Below are positions 26,549-34,742 of a stretch of 64,000 nucleotides of DNA, one piece after another (position 1 is the stretch's first letter; each line of letters begins with the position of its first letter). The stretch is taken from NCBI RefSeq assembly GCF_011762485.1, contig NZ_JAAKGI010000003.1, forward strand, positions 372,001 to 436,000. Reading direction: 5' to 3'. The position numbers and the translations under genes are program-made. Under the pieces are notes generated by a model, which worked only from the letters and a program-made list of their open reading frames with translations, was not told the DNA's origin and did no database searches. This stretch comes from Yeosuana marina (GTDB lineage: Bacteria; Bacteroidota; Bacteroidia; Flavobacteriales; Flavobacteriaceae).

Positions 26549-28105
26549 TTATAAACCTTTTACTGCTGCTTCAGCACAACGTTCGCCATCCATAGCAGCA
26601 GAAACAATACCGCCTGCATAGCCACCACCTTCGCCACAAGGGAATAAACCAGAAACTTCAGGATGCTCTAAATGTTCAGTTCTTGGAATACAAACAGGTG
26701 ATGAGGTTCTCGATTCTACACCAACTACATTAGCTTCCGATGTATAATAGCCTTTCATTTTTTGTCCGAATGCTTCAAAACCTTTACGCAATCTGCTGCC
26801 AATTAATTTGGGTAAAAGGGAGTGTAGGGGAGCCGATTTTAATCCAGGTTGGTACGAACACGAATTTAAGTCATTCGATAACTTTCCTTCGACAAAATCT
26901 GTCAAACGTTGTGCTGGGGCTGTTTGTGTTCTTCCACCAGCAGTAAATGCAATTCTTTCTAAGTTTTTTTGATATTCCAAACCTTTTAATGGACCAAACT
27001 TCTCGTATTTAAACAAGTCTTTGTCGGCATTTATTTCAACCACAATCCCAGAATTAGCGTATAAATTATTTCGTTTTGAAGGCGACATACCATTCACAAC
27101 CACCTCACCTTCAGCCGTTGCAGCAGGTACAATAAAACCGCCCGGGCACATACAAAAGGAATAGACACCACGATCATTAACTTGTTGCACCAAAGCATAC
27201 GAAGCCGCTGGCAATAATTCATGGCGATCACCAGTACAATGGTATTGAATGGAATCAATAATATGTTGCGGATGCTCTACACGAACACCCATAGCGAATG
27301 ATTTTGCTTCTAAAGCTATCTTCTTTTTATATAGTAAATAGAATATATCTCGTGCCGAATGTCCTGTGGCCAAAATAACTCTGTTAACTGTTAGTTCTTC
27401 ACCATTCTGTAATTGTATAGATTGTATTTTTCGGTTCTTTACCGTAAAATCGACAACACGAGTTTCAAAATGAATTTCTCCACCATGTTTTAAAATGGTT
27501 TCTCTAATATTTTGAACGACTTTGGGTAATTTATTGGTACCAATGTGAGGATGAGCATCGACCAAAATTTGATCGGTGGCTCCATGATACACCAAGTTTT
27601 CAAAAATTCGTCGCACATCACCACGTTTTAAACTTCGAGTATATAATTTACCATCGCTATAGGTTCCTGCTCCACCTTCGCCAAAACAATAATTAGAATC
27701 TTCATTAACAGTATGGTGTTGATTGATAGCTCGCAAATCTCGTCGTCTATCTTGTACATTTTTACCACGCTCTAAAACAACAGGTTTAAAACCTAATTCT
27801 ATACAGCGCAACGCGGCATACATGCCTGCTGGACCAAAGCCAATAATATGAACGGGTTTTGCTTTAGAAACATCTTTATAATCAAACTGATAGTCTGATG
27901 TTTTTGGTAAAACTTCTCTAATATATACAGCAACTTTATAATTGAAGATTATTTTTGGTTTTCTGGCGTCAATAGACTTTCTAAGGACTTTAACACCTGT
28001 AATATCTTCTTTATTTATATCTAAAGCATGAGCCGACTTAATGACCAATATATCGTTACGTTCTTCTTCTTTAAGTGTGACGCGAAGTTGGATTTCTTTT
28101 ACCAT
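26549..28105 (-). CDS. FAD-dependent dehydrogenase, COG2509 type
   Basis: 518 residues. The FAD Rossmann motif lies at about 89-100 (GFGPAGMYAALR) after an N-terminal ~80-residue RNA-binding-like region (VKEIQLRVTLKEEERND). FGEGGAGTYSDGKLYTRSLK, ILATGHSARDIFYLL and FPCGEGGGYAGGIVSAAMDG are typical of the uncharacterised FAD-dependent dehydrogenase family COG2509. The substrate is not known. It is a single gene, 106 bases upstream of fabD on the same strand. Confidence 0.88.
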   Translation of the reverse strand: MVKEIQLRVTLKEEERNDILVIKSAHALDINKEDITGVKVLRKSIDARKPKIIFNYKVAVYIREVLPKTSDYQFDYKDVSKAKPVHIIGFGPAGMYAALRCIELGFKPVVLERGKNVQDRRRDLRAINQHHTVNEDSNYCFGEGGAGTYSDGKLYTRSLKRGDVRRIFENLVYHGATDQILVDAHPHIGTNKLPKVVQNIRETILKHGGEIHFETRVVDFTVKNRKIQSIQLQNGEELTVNRVILATGHSARDIFYLLYKKKIALEAKSFAMGVRVEHPQHIIDSIQYHCTGDRHELLPAASYALVQQVNDRGVYSFCMCPGGFIVPAATAEGEVVVNGMSPSKRNNLYANSGIVVEINADKDLFKYEKFGPLKGLEYQKNLERIAFTAGGRTQTAPAQRLTDFVEGKLSNDLNSCSYQPGLKSAPLHSLLPKLIGSRLRKGFEAFGQKMKGYYTSEANVVGVESRTSSPVCIPRTEHLEHPEVSGLFPCGEGGGYAGGIVSAAMDGERCAEAAVKGL

Positions 28106-28294
28106 AATGCGAAATTAAACAAATAGGAAGAATGGAATTATATATTTTAAAGGATTTATGCTTAAGGTGTTAATTTTAACGTCTCAGTATGATTGTCATA
28201 TAAGGACTAAAGACATACAAACCAGTCTTCCATTAGTCTAACAAGTGCAAGTTGATTTTAATGCTGATTTGGGATTTATAAGAATTGCTGTTAT

Positions 28295-28732
28295 TTATTT
28301 TTCCGAAGCACACTTTAAATCTTCCAAATTCAATTGAATCCCCTTGTCTAAATTTTTTTGGAAATAGTTTTTAAATAGTTTAGGAAAAACACCTTGTAAA
28401 CTTTCTTCAACCTTGATAACGGTATTTCCGTTTTCAAAGGAAAAGGACCAATTATGTATTGCACTAGCACCAAAGGTTTTTCCAGTCCAGCCAAATTTTG
28501 TTTTTGGTTCAACCGTGTGAATTTGGGATGTAAAAGATAGTCCACCTGCTTTCCATTTAAAAATTGCTCCTTCCTTAAGATTCTCTTTCAAATTTGATTG
28601 AGTAACTTCTGATTGCCACGAAGGCCAGTCGTTAATGGATGTCAATATTTGCCAAACTTTATCTATTGGTGCATTTATTTCAATTTTTCCCGTAGATTTA
28701 ACAGGAGCATTTTCGTTGACGGAAATATTCAT
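28295..28732 (-). CDS. SRPBCC (START-like) family protein
   Basis: 145 residues. KIEINAPIDKVWQILTSIND with WPSWQSEVTQSNLKE, then FKWKAGGLSFTSQI and a C-terminal helix is the polyketide cyclase/dehydrase2 helix-grip fold. Such proteins bind small hydrophobic ligands; ligand unknown. The gene follows a YciI-like gene by 13 bases on the same strand, in a run of five accessory genes. Confidence 0.85.
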   Translation of the reverse strand: MNISVNENAPVKSTGKIEINAPIDKVWQILTSINDWPSWQSEVTQSNLKENLKEGAIFKWKAGGLSFTSQIHTVEPKTKFGWTGKTFGASAIHNWSFSFENGNTVIKVEESLQGVFPKLFKNYFQKNLDKGIQLNLEDLKCASEK

Positions 28733-28745
28733 GTTGGTTATTATT

Positions 28746-29033
28746 TTATTCTAGTAAAAAACTCAATTTTTCATTGGTCTTACTTGGTATGAATTCAGTA
28801 ATTTCATAATCAGCCAATTCATTTATCTTGAAGGGGTCTTTTTCAATTATCTTTTCCAATTCCGATTTACTGCTAGCCTTAGACAAAATTATGCCACCCG
28901 TTCTCGGGATTTTTCTTCCTGAAACTAGAAAATTTCCTAATTCATATTGCTCATTCAAGAAATCAATATGTTCGTTTAAATATTGGTCAATTTTTTCTAG
29001 TTGTGTCTTGTATGTTAGACTAATTATAAACAT
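28746..29033 (-). CDS. YciI family protein
   Basis: 95 residues, MFIISLTYKTQLEKIDQYLN with HIDFLNEQYELGNFLVSGRK. This is the YciI ferredoxin-like fold, where a conserved His-Asp pair near HIDF is proposed to be catalytic. ILSKASSKSELEKIIEKDPF closes the domain. Role uncertain; YciI domains often act as small dehydrochlorinase-like or sensor modules. Encoded 13 bases upstream of the SRPBCC gene. Confidence 0.85.
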   Translation of the reverse strand: MFIISLTYKTQLEKIDQYLNEHIDFLNEQYELGNFLVSGRKIPRTGGIILSKASSKSELEKIIEKDPFKINELADYEITEFIPSKTNEKLSFLLE

Positions 29034-29110
29034 TCCTATACTGTTTTTTAAATTAATATTTTAAAATTATTGGTTACAATTGCTTTTCTTTTATCATGCT
29101 AAAAAGTGTT

Positions 29111-30082
29111 TTAATTCATCCAAAAAAGGATTTTTCCACTTTTGTTATTTCTACTTTCAATTATGGCTTGTTTAAAGGCTTTTAGTGAATATTTCCCTGA
29201 AACTTCCATTTTAAAATCTTGATTCATGATTTCGTGGATGATATTGGTCCAGATTTTTTTTAGTTCTGTTTTTGATTTGTTATTCTGCCATCCATCAATT
29301 CCAAATCCTTGAATAGTTAAGTTTTTAAAGATTATATCAGCATTGTGGTATGTTACATTTTGGTCGCTGTATAAACCATAGTGTATTATTTTACTACCGG
29401 GAGAAATCGTTTTAATAATTGTTGAAGCTAAATCTCCTCCTACAGCATCCAGAAAACTAACAATTCTTTCTGTTTTTCCAAGTTCTCGAATTTGTTTTTC
29501 TATTATTTCGTTATCAGAAATTAGAACCATGTTTGCTCCGAGACTTAATAACTCTTCCTTTTGTTCAAAATCTCGAACAATTGCAATGGTATTTATGCCT
29601 TTATTTTTGGCAAATTGAATGATTAGTTTGCTTACAGTTGAACTAGCTGCCGAAAGTACAATCCATTCATTTGTATGAGCGTTTGACTCCTCTAAAAGAG
29701 CCCAGGCTGTCAATGGATTTAAGGATAATTGAGCAGCTTTTTCAATAGGAAAATTTTTCGGCAAAAGAATGATTTTATCCTTGGGGATATTGGCAAATTC
29801 AGCCCAAATATTTTTATGTCTAAATGCAACAATTGAGTTAAGTGGAAAATTTTCATCACCACCATTATCTATTATAGTTCCGGCTCCCTCAAAGCCAGCA
29901 ATTTGAGGAAATTCAGGTTTCACTCGATATTGTTTTTCAATAAACATAAAATCTGCGGGGTTAATTGAGCTTGCAAGCACTTTTATTCTAACTTCATTAT
30001 CAGACAAATCTTGGATGTTTTTTTCTCCTAACTCCAAAACTTTTGCAGCGGCACCTTTTTCCCTAAAATACAATGCTCTCAA
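29111..30082 (-). CDS. MDR-superfamily zinc-free alcohol dehydrogenase/quinone reductase-like
   Basis: About 324 residues if started at the TTG at 30082 (MRALYFREKGAAAKVLELGE), which matches the family opening; an ATG at 30160 adds 26 atypical residues. GroES-like domain with SINPADFMFIEKQYRVKPEF and GFEGAGTI. The NAD(P)H domain shows VLSAASSTVSKLIIQFAKNK, degenerate compared with the usual GxGxxG. VSFLDAVGGDLASTII and HYGLYSD follow. No structural zinc cysteines are seen. Likely an NADPH-dependent enone or quinone reductase related to mitochondrial enoyl reductases. Confidence 0.8.
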   Translation of the reverse strand: MRALYFREKGAAAKVLELGEKNIQDLSDNEVRIKVLASSINPADFMFIEKQYRVKPEFPQIAGFEGAGTIIDNGGDENFPLNSIVAFRHKNIWAEFANIPKDKIILLPKNFPIEKAAQLSLNPLTAWALLEESNAHTNEWIVLSAASSTVSKLIIQFAKNKGINTIAIVRDFEQKEELLSLGANMVLISDNEIIEKQIRELGKTERIVSFLDAVGGDLASTIIKTISPGSKIIHYGLYSDQNVTYHNADIIFKNLTIQGFGIDGWQNNKSKTELKKIWTNIIHEIMNQDFKMEVSGKYSLKAFKQAIIESRNNKSGKILFWMN

Positions 30083-30174
30083 AGTGTATTTTTTTAATCT
30101 ATTAATATTATAATGTTTAATTATTTGGAAAATTTCTGTTATTTTCAAAATTGCACACAACTTTTGCGATAGTT

Positions 30175-30579
30175 TTATTCTTCTTTTGTTTCTAACATTT
30201 CAATCAAATCCTTTTCTCCATTTGTCAGATAATAGGCAACAAATTTCATAGGTGCTGTTTCTGAATGGTTATCAAAATGAATAACTGGCGTTTCAGCAGG
30301 CTCATAGAATGTATCGCCTGATTTTAAAACTTGCGGTTTCTCTCCTTCAATCTGAACTAAGCACGTTCCGGAAACTATTTGTCCAACAATCGGGCATGGA
30401 TGTTTATGAAGGGGAGCCTTTTGTCCTGCCTGAAATTCAATTTCTACAATTTTAACTGAGGAAATCTCTCTTTTTCCAACATTCAGATTTGACAATTCAT
30501 TTCTTTTAACTAAGGTTTGTGCATTTATTTCCATAATTGAGATGATTAACAATATAGCTAATACAATTTTTGTTTTCAT
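30175..30579 (-). CDS. Secreted cupin-domain protein
   Basis: 134 residues. Signal peptide MKTKIVLAILLIISIMEINA, then one cupin: motif 1 APLHKHPCPIVGQIVSGTCL and motif 2 GDTFYEPAETPVIHFDNHSE supply His and Glu metal ligands. Bacteroidota carry many such periplasmic cupins near oxidoreductases; substrate unknown. Fifteen bases (stop to the upstream ATG 30160) or 92 bases (to TTG 30082) separate it from the dehydrogenase. Confidence 0.82.
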   Translation of the reverse strand: MKTKIVLAILLIISIMEINAQTLVKRNELSNLNVGKREISSVKIVEIEFQAGQKAPLHKHPCPIVGQIVSGTCLVQIEGEKPQVLKSGDTFYEPAETPVIHFDNHSETAPMKFVAYYLTNGEKDLIEMLETKEE

Positions 30580-30604
30580 AACTATCGTTTTTATGGAAGC
30601 AAAA

Positions 30605-31204
30605 TTATTTTTTTATGTGTACTTTTTCATTGATGTATGTTAAGTGTTTTATCCTACTCAATGATTCGGGCTTTATTCCCAAATAAGATGCAATATGGTA
30701 CTGGGGTACTAATTGTTCAATTTGAGGAAAAAGTGTTAAAAGAAACGTGTACCTATCGTTAGCTGAATCCATTAATAAAGAAGCCTCTCTTTTACATTTT
30801 CTAATAAAAAGAGTATCTGAAATGTAGTTGCCTAACTTATAGTATTCTGAGTTTTCTTTAAGCAATCTAGTGTAGTCTGAAAGATTTATGATATAAATTT
30901 CTGATTCAGATAATGCTTGAATATATCCAACCGATGGAGTTTGAGTTAGGAAACTAGTATAAGAGCTTACAATACAATCTGGTAAATAGAAATCAATATT
31001 AAATTCATTACCATCCTTTAAAATATAGGAACGGAGTACCCCTGTTTCTTGAAAGCCTATGAATGAACAGGTTTCCCCCTCTTTAATCAAAAATTCTTTC
31101 TTCTTGAGTTTTAATCGTTTTAATACTTTTTCTAGGGAAACATAAAGTTCTTCTTCAAGTCCAATTTGCTTTGTCAATATATTTTTAAATGATTTCATTG
31201 TCAT
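30605..31204 (-). CDS. Crp/Fnr family transcriptional regulator
   Basis: About 200 residues from ATG 31204 (or 31198, MKSFKNILTK). The N-terminal cyclic-nucleotide-binding-like beta-roll (KKKEFLIKEGETCSFIGFQE, RSYILKDGNEFNIDFYLPD) is followed by a C-terminal helix-turn-helix (YHIASYLGIKPESLSRIKH). The type is the short Bacteroidota Crp-like regulator. It heads a run of cupin, dehydrogenase, YciI and SRPBCC genes and probably controls them. Confidence 0.85.
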   Translation of the reverse strand: MTMKSFKNILTKQIGLEEELYVSLEKVLKRLKLKKKEFLIKEGETCSFIGFQETGVLRSYILKDGNEFNIDFYLPDCIVSSYTSFLTQTPSVGYIQALSESEIYIINLSDYTRLLKENSEYYKLGNYISDTLFIRKCKREASLLMDSANDRYTFLLTLFPQIEQLVPQYHIASYLGIKPESLSRIKHLTYINEKVHIKK

Positions 31205-31320
31205 ATTGAGCAAAATGATTTTGATACGAATCAGTTTAATAATTTATTTCAGACCTCAAACGAAATTAATAAAAATTCTGATGAAATTTATATTCTTTAG
31301 GGTGTGCGAACAAACAATCC

Positions 31321-32082
31321 TTACAACATAATACCTCCTGAAGTTTCAATACGTTGTCCATTAATCCATCGTGCATCTTCGGTACATAAAAAGGCAACAA
31401 CACCACCAATGTCTTCAGGTTCACCAACGCGGCCTAATGCAGTAACGCTGGTAACTACTTTTCTTTTTTGTTCGTTTGTTTTGTTTTCGCCACCACCAAA
31501 ATCTGTAGCAACGGCACCTGGAGCCACAACATTAGCAGTAATTTTTCTGTGTGCCAATTCCTTTGCTAAATATCTTGTAAAAACATCTATAGCGCCTTTA
31601 GCAGACGCATAGGCTGAAGAATTTGGGAAGGTAAACCGCGCCAAACCAGATGAAATATTAATAATTCTACTACCATCATTAAGATACGCTAGTGCTTTTT
31701 GTGTTAGAAAATAAACCCCTTTAAAATGAATATTTACCATTTCATCAAATTGTTCTTCGCTAGTTTCAATAAAGGGCGTATAAATTCCAGTTCCAGCATT
31801 ATTAATTAAAAAATCAAATTTATCTTGTCCTGTTTCTGATTTTAAATACGAGGAAAGCTCCTTGAAAAAAGAGTCAAATGACTTCATGTTACTCGTGTCT
31901 AATTGCAATGCATGAGCACTTCTTCCAGTTTTCTTAATCTCCGAAACAACGTCATCAGCCGCCGATTTATTGGAGTGATATGTTATAATAATATCAATTC
32001 CTTTTTTTGCAAGATTAATAGCCATATTGCGACCTAAACCTCGACTTCCGCCAGTTACTAAGGCAATTTTATGTGTTGACAT
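31321..32082 (-). CDS. Short-chain dehydrogenase/reductase (SDR)
   Basis: 253 residues. Cofactor motif TGGSRGLGRNMA (10-21), NNAG (94-97), catalytic S144/S145 in NISSGLARF, Y158 and K162 in SSAYASAKGA. VAPGAVATDFGG follows. This is a classical SDR, likely NADP-dependent because of the arginine after the glycine. Substrate unknown. It is separated from the Crp regulator by about 100 bases. Confidence 0.9.
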   Translation of the reverse strand: MSTHKIALVTGGSRGLGRNMAINLAKKGIDIIITYHSNKSAADDVVSEIKKTGRSAHALQLDTSNMKSFDSFFKELSSYLKSETGQDKFDFLINNAGTGIYTPFIETSEEQFDEMVNIHFKGVYFLTQKALAYLNDGSRIINISSGLARFTFPNSSAYASAKGAIDVFTRYLAKELAHRKITANVVAPGAVATDFGGGENKTNEQKRKVVTSVTALGRVGEPEDIGGVVAFLCTEDARWINGQRIETSGGIML

Positions 32083-32226
32083 TTTAATAAGTTTTTATAT
32101 TTATGAAATTCTACAAAACCAAGATGTATTGTATTTCAATGTTTTTATAATCAAAATTAATACAGTTTTGTATTATTGACTGTTTAAACGACGTTAAATT
32201 TTTCTTAGATATAATAACCAATAGGA

Positions 32227-33135
32227 TTATTTTCTTTCAAAGGTCATAAAAGTATAATCATACTCATTTTTATCGTCTTTTTTATGAAATTCACTATGGG
32301 TTTTCTTCCAATTAGAACTATCAACTTCAGGGAAAAATGTGTCTGCTTCAAAGCGTCCATGAACACGGGTTATTTCAATTTTATTGGCTATATTCATGGC
32401 CTGTTTGTAAATTTCACCACCACCAATAATAAACGGTTGAGGATCATTTTTTGATACGTTTATGGCGTCTTCTAATGTATTTACAACCACTACACCATCA
32501 GGCACTTGGTAGTTAGGTTGCCGTGTTATAACAATGTGTGTTCTATTAGGTAAGGGTTTTGGAAAACTTTCAAATGTTTTACGTCCCATAATAATGTGGT
32601 GGCCGTTGGTAAGTGTCTTAAAACGTTTTAAATCGTCACTTAAATGCCAAATAAGTTGGTTGTCTTTTCCAATAGCATTGTTTTCTGCTGCTGCAACAAT
32701 AATGGTGAGACCAGATGTTAAGTCAGTTTTTTTTTTAGTGTCTATTTCAGAGGATGTTGTGGATTGGTTTGAATCTATGTGCGTTTTCTTCAGTTCTTCA
32801 ATACGCTGTTTTTGTTTTGTTACTAACTTTTCTAATTGTGCTTGTTCCCAATCTTTTCCCATAAAATGATGTGTAACAAATACACTAAATGTGTGATACA
32901 ACAACAGGAATAACCAGGCTAATATTGCATAGACAAACCAGTTGATATCAAAGGGTTTAAAGTCTTTTCCAAAGCCTAGAACCAGATTTAGTAATATTAA
33001 AAATACAGATCCTATTAGAAAAACCACAAAATGAGTATACAAACGCTTTTTTTGTTTGATGCGTTTTTGAGCATCTTTAATAAGCTCTAATTGGCCTTTA
33101 TCTATTTGGGGATTGTTTTTTTTTGTTCCGAACAT
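32227..33135 (-). CDS. folA: Membrane-anchored dihydrofolate reductase (2TM-DHFR fusion)
   Basis: 302 residues. N-terminal two membrane helices (about 34-54, FVVFLIGSVFLILLNLVLG; 66-88, WFVYAILAWLFLLLY) form a 2TM domain, then a coiled coil (KDWEQAQLEKLVTKQKQRIE) and linker, then DHFR from about residue 143 (LTIIVAAAENNAIGKDNQLI, catalytic D167 in IWHLSDDLK, MGRKTFESFP, IGGGEIYKQA). DHFR reduces dihydrofolate made by ThyA, encoded 650 bases away. The 2TM fusion would tether the enzyme to the inner membrane. Confidence 0.9.
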   Translation of the reverse strand: MFGTKKNNPQIDKGQLELIKDAQKRIKQKKRLYTHFVVFLIGSVFLILLNLVLGFGKDFKPFDINWFVYAILAWLFLLLYHTFSVFVTHHFMGKDWEQAQLEKLVTKQKQRIEELKKTHIDSNQSTTSSEIDTKKKTDLTSGLTIIVAAAENNAIGKDNQLIWHLSDDLKRFKTLTNGHHIIMGRKTFESFPKPLPNRTHIVITRQPNYQVPDGVVVVNTLEDAINVSKNDPQPFIIGGGEIYKQAMNIANKIEITRVHGRFEADTFFPEVDSSNWKKTHSEFHKKDDKNEYDYTFMTFERK

Positions 33136-33218
33136 ATCTGTAATATCATAGACGTAAAGTTAACTATTTTCGGCGACATATATAAACTTTTAAAAGGTGT
33201 AAAACGGATTATAATACT

Positions 33219-33236
33219 GCAAACGTTTGCGTACGC
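33219..33236. promoter_or_regulatory. LacI-type palindromic operator candidate
   Basis: GCAAACGTTTGC (33219-33230) is a perfect 12-bp palindrome overlapping GCGTACGC (33229-33236). The shape is that of LacI-family operators. It lies in the 302-base spacer between the divergent DHFR fusion and the CBM48 gene, 84 bases from the DHFR start and about 200 from the CBM48 start. Nothing else is seen in this spacer apart from a TAAATTTG element at 33400-33407 before CBM48. Confidence 0.45.
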
Positions 33237-33437
33237 AATAACTTGTAAATCATACAAAAGCATAAAAAAGTTAACTATGAATCTTATAATTAAAAGCGTG
33301 TATTTTTTTAGTCTTTAGTTTTTTTTAACGCATTGTTAGCAAATTGATAATTCTTTGAAGTAAAGAACTTTAAATAATCTATCTTGTGAAATTGTTTATT
33401 AAATTTGCAGTGTTAATTAATTCTAAAAAACGAAATT

Positions 33438-33734
33438 ATGGCTATTACAAAACAATATTTAAAAAGCAAACCAATTTGCAAAGTAACATTTTCTGTACTT
33501 GCTAAAGAGGCGAAAGAAGTAAAAGTTGTGGGTACATTTAACGATTGGGATACTAAAACCGAAGGGTTAAAAAAATTGAAAAACGGAACCTTTAAAGGAA
33601 CTGTAGATTTAGAAAAGGGAAGCTCTTATGAATTCAAATATATCATTGATGGGGTATATGTGAATGATGCAGACGCTGACGGATATATGTGGAACGATTT
33701 TGCAGCAGCAGAAAACGGCGTATTACATATTTAA
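33438..33734 (+). CDS. Single-domain CBM48/AMPK glycogen-binding-like protein
   Basis: 98 residues forming just one isoamylase-early-set/CBM48 beta-sandwich: CKVTFSVLAKEAKEVKVVGT, FNDWDTKTEGLKKL, YEFKYIIDGVYVNDADAD. Stand-alone copies are common in Flavobacteriaceae; they may bind glycogen or regulate enzymes, but no activity is known. No signal peptide. The conserved W and N of the carbohydrate surface (FNDWD) are present. It ends in a terminator it shares with thyA. Confidence 0.85.
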   Translation: MAITKQYLKSKPICKVTFSVLAKEAKEVKVVGTFNDWDTKTEGLKKLKNGTFKGTVDLEKGSSYEFKYIIDGVYVNDADADGYMWNDFAAAENGVLHI

Positions 33735-33750
33735 AAAAATAGAAGATTTA

Positions 33751-33784
33751 AAAAAAGCGCTTTCAGAAATGAAAGCGCTTTTTT
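33751..33784. terminator. Bidirectional terminator between the CBM48 gene and thyA
   Basis: AAAAAAGCGCTTTC (33751-33764) pairs with GAAAGCGCTTTTTT (33771-33784) around AGAAAT. The thyA stop codon overlaps the right arm. Confidence 0.9.
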
Positions 33785-34608
33785 TATACGGCTACAGCAC
33801 CTTTAATATGTGGATGTGGATTATAATCTACTAGAGTGAAATCTTCAAATTTAAAATCAAAAATATCTTTAACATCGGGGTTTAAAATCATTTTTGGTAA
33901 AGGTCTCAGTTCTCTTGACAATTGCAATTCTAATTGCTCAAAATGATTACTGTAAATATGAGCGTCACCAAAGGTATGAATAAATTCTCCAGCCTCATAG
34001 CCACAAACTTGTGCCATCATCATCGTAAATAAAGCATAGGATGCTATATTAAAAGGAACCCCTAAAAAAACGTCGGCACTGCGTTGATAAAGTTGACAAG
34101 ATAGTTTTCCGTTGGCTACATAAAACTGAAAAAACGCATGACATGGCGGTAAGGCTGCTTTTCCATTGGCTACGTTCTCACTAAATGATTTCGATGTATC
34201 TGGTAATACAGATGGATTCCAGGCCGAGACTAACATGCGTCTACTGTTCGGGTTGTTCTTTAAAGTGTCTACAATATCTTTTATCTGGTCTATGTCGTCA
34301 CTATTCCAATTGCGCCATTGATGTCCATAAACGGGTCCTAAATCACCATTCTCATCAGCCCAGTCATTCCAAATACGCACACCATTCTCAGTTAAATAGT
34401 TGATGTTAGTATCGCCTTTTAAAAACCAAAGTAGTTCGTAAACAATAGATTTTAAATGCAATTTTTTAGTTGTCACCATAGGAAACCCTTCACTTAAATC
34501 AAACCGCATTTGATAGCCAAATACACTTTTTGTTCCTGTTCCGGTACGGTCACCTTTGTCATTTCCGGTATTTAAAATATGTTTTACAAGGTCGTGGTAT
34601 TGCTTCAT
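33784..34608 (-). CDS. thyA: Thymidylate synthase
   Basis: 274 residues, normal ThyA length. Catalytic C156 in [53 protein letters not shown] and [10 protein letters not shown] are conserved. It makes dTMP from dUMP with methylenetetrahydrofolate, producing dihydrofolate for the DHFR encoded nearby. The last codons overlap the terminator shared with the CBM48 gene. Confidence 0.97.
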   Translation of the reverse strand: MKQYHDLVKHILNTGNDKGDRTGTGTKSVFGYQMRFDLSEGFPMVTTKKLHLKSIVYELLWFLKGDTNINYLTENGVRIWNDWADENGDLGPVYGHQWRNWNSDDIDQIKDIVDTLKNNPNSRRMLVSAWNPSVLPDTSKSFSENVANGKAALPPCHAFFQFYVANGKLSCQLYQRSADVFLGVPFNIASYALFTMMMAQVCGYEAGEFIHTFGDAHIYSNHFEQLELQLSRELRPLPKMILNPDVKDIFDFKFEDFTLVDYNPHPHIKGAVAV

Positions 34609-34670
34609 TCCTTTTTAATCCTCCCAAAGGGAAGAAATTCTTTAAATTAAACGTTTTTTCTAGGTGATAA

Positions 34671-34709
34671 AAATAAAAAAAAGCATCAAAAATAAATTCG
34701 TGATGCTTT
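34671..34709 (-). terminator. Terminator downstream of the nucleoside permease gene
   Basis: On the - strand AAAGCATCA pairs with TGATGCTTT over a 12-base loop, and a run of Ts follows. Confidence 0.75.
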
Positions 34710-34742
34710 ATTATATGTTAGAAAGTTATTAACTAAATGCTC

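Noticed and set aside
28106..28294. Possible small gene between the COG2509 flavoprotein and SRPBCC genes
   Set aside because: No frame of reasonable length with a plausible start or composition; treated as intergenic.
28348..28545. Overlapping - strand frame inside the SRPBCC gene
   Set aside because: Same strand, different frame; the SRPBCC frame carries recognisable motifs while this one does not.
30083..30160. N-terminal extension of the MDR reductase from ATG 30160
   Set aside because: The extra 26 residues do not resemble the family, while the TTG at 30082 opens exactly on the conserved MRALYFREKG segment.
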